This document shows, piece by piece, positions 53,301 through 62,300 of a DNA stretch of 64,000 nucleotides (the first letter of the stretch is position 1; each line of letters starts with the position of its first letter). Position numbers and translations under genes: made by a program. The stretch covers positions 8,405,984 through 8,469,983 of the forward strand of contig NC_092564.1 in NCBI RefSeq assembly GCF_037975245.1. The letters run 5' to 3'. Source of the stretch: Apostichopus japonicus. Taxonomy: Eukaryota; Echinodermata; Holothuroidea; Aspidochirotida; Stichopodidae. The notes under the pieces are model-generated. The model ran no database searches and was not told where the DNA came from. It worked only from the letters and a program-made list of their open reading frames with translations.

Positions 53301-56300
53301 AGTGACACTATTTTCACTCTTCCCTTCCATCAGTTCAACAGGTCTTCCAGGCTCTGCTTCAACGTCAGTTAGCTCTATACCTATAGATAAGATACAAATA
53401 GGATACAAATATAACTGTTTGGTGAGATGCAAAATTTTCACAACTGAACTTTACAAAGATGAATATAGCACAAACTGGAACTCAAAATATGAACTGGACT
53501 TCAATCTATAGTTCCAAATTCAACATATGAAGTGACTAAATTACTAGCATTTATTTTATACAACAACTCTTCAGCATCACAAAACACATAGACAGGAAAT
53601 AGCAAAAAAATATTTTAATATTTTTCAAACCTTTTCAGAGTGATTGCTTACCTCTCATGCATTCTTGGAATTTACATTTGATAATGCTTCTATCACCCCC
53701 TTCGATGGTCATTCGGAAGTTAACCTTTGGTTTCCTGTTTTTGGTAAATTCCAGGCACAGATATTGGTAGTCATTACTACACCCTGCAAACTCATCCATG
53801 TCAAATTCGGCCTGTACTCCATCGATTCTCATCGTCTGGCCTCCTCCTTCCAAAGGACGTGAAGCCTGATACTTGTTGAGGATTTGCATCTTGCTATTCA
53901 CACGGGGGCCGTCACCGTTTGGCGAGGAACTTCTGAAGAGTGCCGCTCTCCACAGTCTTTTCCCATCCACGCTAGCACTGGTTCTCGCCGGATCCACCTG
54001 AATGTTTATTCCCAAGAGTTCAGAGCCGTTAGGCTTTTTGGGTCCTTGTACAGTAAAGTCCCAGTTCATATCAGTGAGGACAACACCTGAGATCATACAA
54101 AAAGGAGAAGGTAACGTTTAAAGTGTGATGGAGGTTTATAAACACCATTACAAAAGATCTCAAACTGAAGACAAAACTAGCTTCAACTTTCAAACAAGTG
54201 CCAAGCTCTTTATAATCTCTAGAAAAGGAAAGATTTCATATCAAAACTATTCAAGATATGTATGTCTGTTTGTAACACTTACAACAACCAATCACCTAAA
54301 GAGGAACTTTTAAAAGTGAGATATTACTGTTCTGACAATCAGGCTGGTAGCACAAATGAAATTCTTACCGTGGCAAGACCCTTGAGGAACAGGAAAACAG
54401 TCTGTAAGTACCTCATCATTTGGTATGCCCATCATGCTAAATTCCACAGAAGCAAGTGGGTTTTGGCTAAGTTCTGTGCAAATGTAAGGGACATCCCTAC
54501 ACCTCACGTTGGTCATATCAAACTGGGTTCGTAAATAGTTGTAATCAAGCATTTCACCAGGATCTGTGATGGGTAAGCTACTGTAGTATTCAGAGAGCAC
54601 CTGCTCTTGGCGACTGACTTGTCGCCCAGCACCAGTGGGAGAGGTACTTCCATAGACGGCCAACTGCCAAAGATTAAGCCCGGTAACACCAGCACCATCA
54701 GGACTTGTTGATGCCACCGTGTTGAAAACAACAACATTATCGGATTGGCCTTCATACAAATCAACATTTAAAGGCGAAGACTCTAAATTCTTGATCAGGA
54801 CATCTGCCGAGTAAAACAAAGAGCAAACACTGAAAGGTTGATGGCATTACATCTTACATCTCTACAGTACATCACATTATCAACAGGGATTTGTGTTAAA
54901 ATATTCTCACTATGGCTAACGCTTTACAATATGAAATAATTCATTAAACATGCATTGCAGCATTAAAAGACTTATTTCACAAAAGAGAATGAACAATGAA
55001 TTTTCATCCAAGTTATGGATTAAGCAAGTAGTATAACAATTCCTGTATGGAAATAGATCATATGACTGTTAGTTCCAAGAGATAGGAAGTTGAGAAAATG
55101 ATATAGTACGTGTACTTTCCATCTACTTCAGGATTAATGTGGAAAACTATAGCTGTTTTCAAAAGAAATGAGTATTCATTAGGATAAATGACTATTATAA
55201 TTACAATAGAACAACATGAACTATATAAATAACAAGATTATTTTAAAGAGAATGTACAAGTCTGTTTGTGACCTTACCTTTGCAATCTTGCTCCTGACAA
55301 TTGACTAAAGTTTCTCCACCGTTTTCCACCTCAAATTTGAAATCAGGATTTGCCATGCTGCCTTTGGAGAATTCAAAACACAAGTACCTCTCATCACTGC
55401 AACCAAGTTCCTCAGGCAAGAAATTAATGGGGATATCGTCAAACATTAGCGATGCTCCTCCTTGTAATGGTTGGGCCTGGTAGTAAGGGTCCAAGAGTTG
55501 GGTCTGATAATTACTTTTAGGCCCACTACCAGTTGGTGATGAACTTGTGAACATGCCCAGACGCCACAATTCTAACCCTCTAACATCTCGACTTTCCGGA
55601 GTTGTAGGGACATCAACGTTGATGTCCAACCTCATCGGTTGGCCATATATCAGGTTTCCCATCATTGACGTCCAATCCAAGGATGTGGCAACGACTCCTA
55701 CACAGAAAGAAGAAAAACACGTCAAGAACCGTACTGGTAATAAACTAGTCCATGGATATAGATGAATACATTTTTTAACTTGGTAATCAACACAACATTA
55801 CGTAATGCAGTAGTCATCGGTACTCTGTTCGTAACGTTAAAATGTGTTTCAAACCTCTACTGATCTAATTAGCATAACCATTATTTCATTCTTGAATGAC
55901 AATAGTTTTGCTCTAACATAGAAGAAGAAGAAGAAGAAGCACTCTTTACCGTGACAGTTTTCCTCCGGGTTCAAATCCATGCACTCTGTTACCACACTCT
56001 CGTCTGGTTCCGTCTGAAAGGTAAACTCGGCGGAGGCTCTCTCATTTTTGGACAGCCTGAGACACAAGTATTGAGCTTCTTCACAGTTTCTGTCCTCCAT
56101 GTCCAAGTTAACATCCACAACACCAAAGTCTAGAGGTACGTCAGGGTCCAATCCTTCACCTTGTTGTTCAGGTGTCAGTACCTGCTCATCTAGTACTTCC
56201 TCCGGTCCAGACCCATCTGGATTTTGACTCAGGAAGGAGGTGACCTTCCAGAGTTGATCCCCATCGATACTGTGGGAGTCATCGTCGACCTGAGCCACCA

Positions 56301-59300
56301 AATCGATCTTCAATTCGTTCATGGGACTGTTCTCTACAAAGATGGGCTGTTCTTCGAAGGTTGGGTTTAGGTCGTTGAATATAGCCTCTGTAATTCAAAC
56401 ATAGTAAAAGGTGGGTTAAAAGAAAGTAAATGTTTTATGCTCTGAAAATATAGGTAATTCAACCCTTCATCCATCATATCAGTTGTAGTTCTATATCTCA
56501 TCATCAAAATTTGTAATGAAAACATTTTCTAGTGTCACTTACTTGCTTGACAAGGGACCTTTTGACATCGAACTATGCTGTCCCCTTCAGTTGTCTCAAA
56601 CTCAAAGTCTGCACTCGGGTTCTCTCCCTTGCTGAACTCTACACACATATACTTGAAATCAGCACAGCCCACAAGACTAGTATCAAACTCTGTGGTGATG
56701 TTATCCAGTGAGAGTGGTTGACCACTGATCAAGCTTTCATCGAGTTGATCTGGGCCTAGAATTTGTTCCTGTTCACCCACTTTAGGACCACTGCCGTCAG
56801 GGTTTTGGCTGCCAAATACACCCATCTTCCAGAGATTTTGACCGTCTACAGACCCACTGTCATCAGCAGGAATTATGTCAGCATCTATGGTGATGGTTGG
56901 TATTTCATCGCCAGTGACCTCTGGAAAGTCCAGAGTAAAATCCAAATCATCCACTTTCACCCCTACAGAGAAGAAAAGGGATTAAAGATGTGGTCAGCAC
57001 CTGCACTTGATAAAACTTACTGTGCTTGTGGTGATCATTGGGTAAATTTATGTAGCAGTTTTTAGCTAAACTACTTTTTAAGTTTGAAGTATTCTTAAAC
57101 AAATGGAATTTTATCAATAACATGTTTAGAGTGTCTGCAGACTTTTTGACACAATTCATGACAACAGCTCAGGCATTTACAAGGTACCCATGATTTATGA
57201 GGGGTACATCAGAGGTCACCTTTATGAGAACAAGGTTAAGACCAGAAATACCAAACTACAATTAAAGCCCTTGCAAATTTATATCAACCCATTTTCTTTT
57301 TTAATTGTTATTTTCTTACTGATATATTCCAGTGCTGCAAATTAAATCTGATTTGTCACACTAAGAATTTTCACCATGACAACCAATATAATCCTTTACA
57401 ACGACCTAAATAAAATCAGAAAGCTAACCTGTGCAAGTGTTTTCTGGATCCAAGTGGATACACTTGGTAAGGCTTGATCTGTTGGGTCTGACTCTGAATG
57501 TGTAGTTGATTGATGATTCTTCATCCTTGGTAAACTCAAGACATAGGTACTTAAGATCGTGGCATTTCAAGTCGGACATATCGAGGTTTACCCTCATTCT
57601 ATCAAAGATGAGGTCTTGGTCGTCCTCTAACGGTAGATTCTGCTGCAACCTCGTCAAGACCTCTTCTTCTAAAATTTTCTCTACGACTGAACCGTCATGA
57701 TTTGGACTGAGGAATGCTTTCATGTTCCATAGGCGGCTGCCAGTCACCTCTGTGGATTCATCGTCCACTATGGCAGTGACATCAAAGTCGATGGGGTTGT
57801 TAGGTTCACCCTCGGTGATGACTGGAGGATTAGTGAAGTCAGCATCCATGTCATCGAAAATTGCCTCTGTAAAATCAAAAGAAAAGATAACAATTACTGA
57901 CAATCAGGTATGAGAGAGAATGAAAATTTAAATAAATTTGGCGCAAAATAATTTAACATGTATAATCTAGTCTGAACACACTTGAACAATATTCTTTACT
58001 GTTATGAGATTAAAAAGGCTCCATTCAGATATGTGTAATTGGGATGACTACTGATATTGACATAAGTACCCGATGTTCATAAACACTTACTTGGAGGACA
58101 CGGTACCAGCTCGCACCGTACTATGGCATCCTCACCGCCCACTGTTTGGAACTGGAAGTCTGGGAACGGTATTTCTCCTTTCTGGAATTCCAGACAGACG
58201 TAATTATAGTCCGTGCAGCCGACATCGGCAGCATCGAATGGAGTAGTAATGTCATCAAACTCTAAGGGCTGATTACTGTCTAACGATTCGCTGGCTTGAC
58301 GAGGTGTGAGGATCTGCTCTACATAGCCTTTTCTCGGCCCACTCCCTCTGGGGCTCCGACTGGTGAAGACCCCAACTTTCCAAAGGTCGATACCTTCCAA
58401 ATCCCTGCTATTTGGGGAGGGCAAGATATCAACATCAACCACAACAGGAGTGTCACCGTTGGGAAGAAGAGGGACCTCAACATCTACTTCCATGTCTTCA
58501 ATCAAGACACCTGTTGAGACAAAGAAAAGAGAAGAAACTAAAATTTTCTGCAAGACATGGTACTCATCTACAGAGTGGGATGGGCAAGGGGGAGGTGCAG
58601 GTATATGTGAGGGGAGTTTAATATAAGGTTTTAACATATATTAAGTTACTTTAAATGATTAAACATTACTGAAGAGATGATTATACTTTAGCGTTCTCCT
58701 CACCTGTACATGTAAGTGGCTGGCATGACATGAGAGGTCTTTGTAAAGAAGTTTCCAAGACGAAATCCGTGTCAGATTGTTCGATCTTATCGATTTCGGC
58801 GCAAAGGAATGCAGAGTCATCACAGCTCTGGCCAGTTAAGTCCACATCGACTGTCACTTCTCCAAAGTTTATCGTTCCTCCGGGTGTCAGAGGTAAACCT
58901 TGTTGCCGGGGTCTTAAAACTTGACTTTTAAAGTTTCGTCTCTCTGAGCTATAAGGATCTGAAGTGATGTAAGTAGAGAGTTTCCAGAGATGATCTCCGT
59001 CGACTCCATTTGAATCAGGAGTTGCGATTGCCCTCGTGAGAAAGCTAAGTCTATTTCTGTCTCCCTCAACAATATTGGAATCCTCCATATAAGTTTCAAG
59101 GGTTTCTAGAACGACTCCTGTAAAACAAAACAAACAAATAAACTAATTTAATAATGATATTAGGTAAGCATAGGATATAAACTGTTGTAAGGTATCAGTG
59201 GTAAAAAAGGTTCATTAGTAAAATTTCAGTGCTGAACATAATGAAAATCATTTGTGTAAACTGCTGCAATAATACATAATATGTTAATTATAATTAAATC

Positions 59301-62300
59301 GGTATAGATGTTTTCAATACTTACTCGAGATGCAATCCACTTCCTTACACGAGCGGATTCTATCGTCACCAAGAGATGTCCTAAATAAATAATCCGGCAT
59401 AGGATTTCTTCCTTTCTGTAGCTGTAGACAGAGATAAGGAAACTGACCACAACCGATGGAAGAAATATCGTATCTTCTAGCTAGATCTGAAAATTGCAAG
59501 GGAAGATCTGGTCCGGCAGGTGTGGATTCATCAGTAAAGTCCAACAGTTGCTCCACAAAGTTAAATTGTAACCCTGTTCCATCCTCATACCTGCTGCCAA
59601 AGAGCGAAAGCTGCCAAAGACCGTCACCATCCAAGGGACGACTGTCCTTAGCAATCTTTGCCGTCGCCTCAATGACCATTGGACTGGGTTCCCCGATGGT
59701 TACTCCTTCTGGTGTTTCATACTCCCATTTTAGGTTCTTGACAATTAAACCTGTGAAAGAATAATATGAATGATTGTAACATGAACAACTCTCTGACATA
59801 GACAAGAACATACATTCACAAGGCTAATGCTTCAACAAGACTTTGTCATATTAACCAATCCAAGCAAGTTAAACTGTGATCATTAATAAAAAATTAATTA
59901 TTTCATCTTCTTTCATGTTTTCTCTTTTCTTTAAACAATGATGCCGAAATGAGTAAAAAGTTTCAAGCTTACTTTCACACCCAATAGGAGAACATTTCAC
60001 AAAATCTCTGTCATCGTTGGCCAAGATTGTAAAGTCTACACTGGATTCAGTATTTCTTGAAAATTCCACACAGATGAATCGCACTTGATCGCAGGTCAGC
60101 CCAGACATATCGAAGTTAGTCCTCAAGGTTCTGAAATCTAACGGCATGTTCGGATCAAAATTTTGATCTTGTTGACCGTCATCAAAGACCTGGACCTGTT
60201 CGTTATATCTTGGTCCAGTCCCATCAGGGGTATCGCTACCGTAAAAATTGGCCTGCCATAGATTGTCACCTTGCACTTTGTTACCAGACAGAATGGCACT
60301 GACATTTGAAATAAGAGGATTGGTCTGCCTGTCATCTAAAACCTTTCCTGAGACATCAAAGTCTAAATTTGTCAGGAAGAGTTCTGTCAGAAAAAGAAAA
60401 CGATCGTGAAATAATGGAGGTAGCACAAAACAGAAACAGATATCATTCGATTTTGCAACATTTTAACACATTTGGTCTTTCTCTATGTGGTAATAAAGTG
60501 TGATTGATAACAAGATTTACAAGTTACTTCAAGATTATAAAGACTGAGTCTTATGTAATGTACATTAGAGATTAATGTGTAGATTTGCAGTTTACTTTTT
60601 TAGCAATTCTAGTAATTTGTTCTACCGATGGAAGAAAAGTGTTCACTGTCAAATGACTTTCTAACAAAATATGAAAAATAAATTTTATAAAGCATAAACT
60701 TGGATTCCGAAGCTCACCTGATATACAATCTGCATCTTTGCAAGTAATAATAGAATCTCTCCCACTTTTGGTTTGAAAAACAAAAGGCGGATCAGGGTTG
60801 TCTCCTTGTTCAAATTCCAGGCAGAGGTACTGATACTGGTTACAGCCGATGGTACTGAAGTCGAATCTGGTATTGATGGCATCAAAGGTCAGTGGGAACT
60901 CTGTCAGCAGAGTAGAAGAAGCATCTCGGGACATCAGAATCTGACGATCCATCCCGATTCGATCACCGAGACCGTTAACATTTTCACTGCCAAATACATT
61001 TAGCTTCCACAGATTCTCACCGGAAATAATTGTACCGGTGTCATCAAATGTTACGATGGCATCAATAACCAGAGGGCTTCTTTTGCCAATGACCAGGTCT
61101 GGGGTATTGTAGTCCCACTCAAGGGTTCTAGCTGTCACGGCTTTGTAGAAGAAAAAACAAAAAGAACAAATATAATAGAAGAAGAAACAATGTCATTCAC
61201 TGCTATCCTAATCATTAATCATCTTGTATGGGGGGACTCATTGTTCCAACCACTTAAAGCATTTCCTCACTACCTCCCTCCCCCCACCCCAATCCCTTCT
61301 CTATGCATCTCCTCTCAATTTAGAACCTTATCAAGTAACAATCCTTCAGCACTATCAGCCCTCCCCTCAATCAAGTTGCAAGTTTTGCCAAGATGGTAAG
61401 GAAGACTATTTTTTTCAAGTTTTTGAGAGTGGTGCAGGAGAGAGTGACACTGGACAGGTGGTCCAGCCTTAAACAAACAATCCAAATAAACACGAAACTG
61501 TTAATTCTTGTGATATATGCAAAATAAGATGCGGTCCATGTAAATCATTAGAATTACCTTCACACTTTGCAGGAACACAAGTGGTAAAGACACTGTCGTC
61601 CTTATCCCTGGCCGGTCGCAGATAGAAGAATGTCGAGGACCCTTCGTGTTTGGACAGAGTGACACAGATGTACTGTACCAGAGTGCATGTCGTGTCTGTG
61701 GTATCCAAGTTGAAGTTGACCCTGCCAAAATTGAGAAGTTGTCGAGGTATAAAAGTTTCATCACGTTGTCTGTTCATGAGAACCTGATCGACCTGACCGT
61801 ACTTGATACCACTGCCATCTTCGTTGCTGCTCCCGTAGGCTGCGAGTACCCACAGTTTGGAACCGGCTACACCCACTTGGCTGGCATTGACTGAGACATC
61901 CAACGATATGGGGTTCTTTGGAGCATCGTTGGTGATGGTGTTCTGGATTGGATTGACGTTCACTTTGTGGACGTATGTTACTGTTCGAGGAAGCGAGTGT
62001 AAAAATTGATAAGTAAAAAGTCAATTATCTATGAGAAAACAACACACATTTGTACATACAGTTTGCAAGTTATGATGATAATGAAAGAGGACAAACAGCC
62101 CTCTTTTTTACCTCTTACTATTTCTCCCACTATTCGCTTTTTTCAATGTAGTATTTGCAGATTTGCTTGAACCAACTTTAACATCTGATTAAAAGGAAAG
62201 TGAAAATATACTTACTTGCCTGACACCGCGCCCTTTTACAGAGTACTTTCACTTCATTGTCACTGATGCCGTCCTCCACTACACTTATGGTGAAGTCTGG

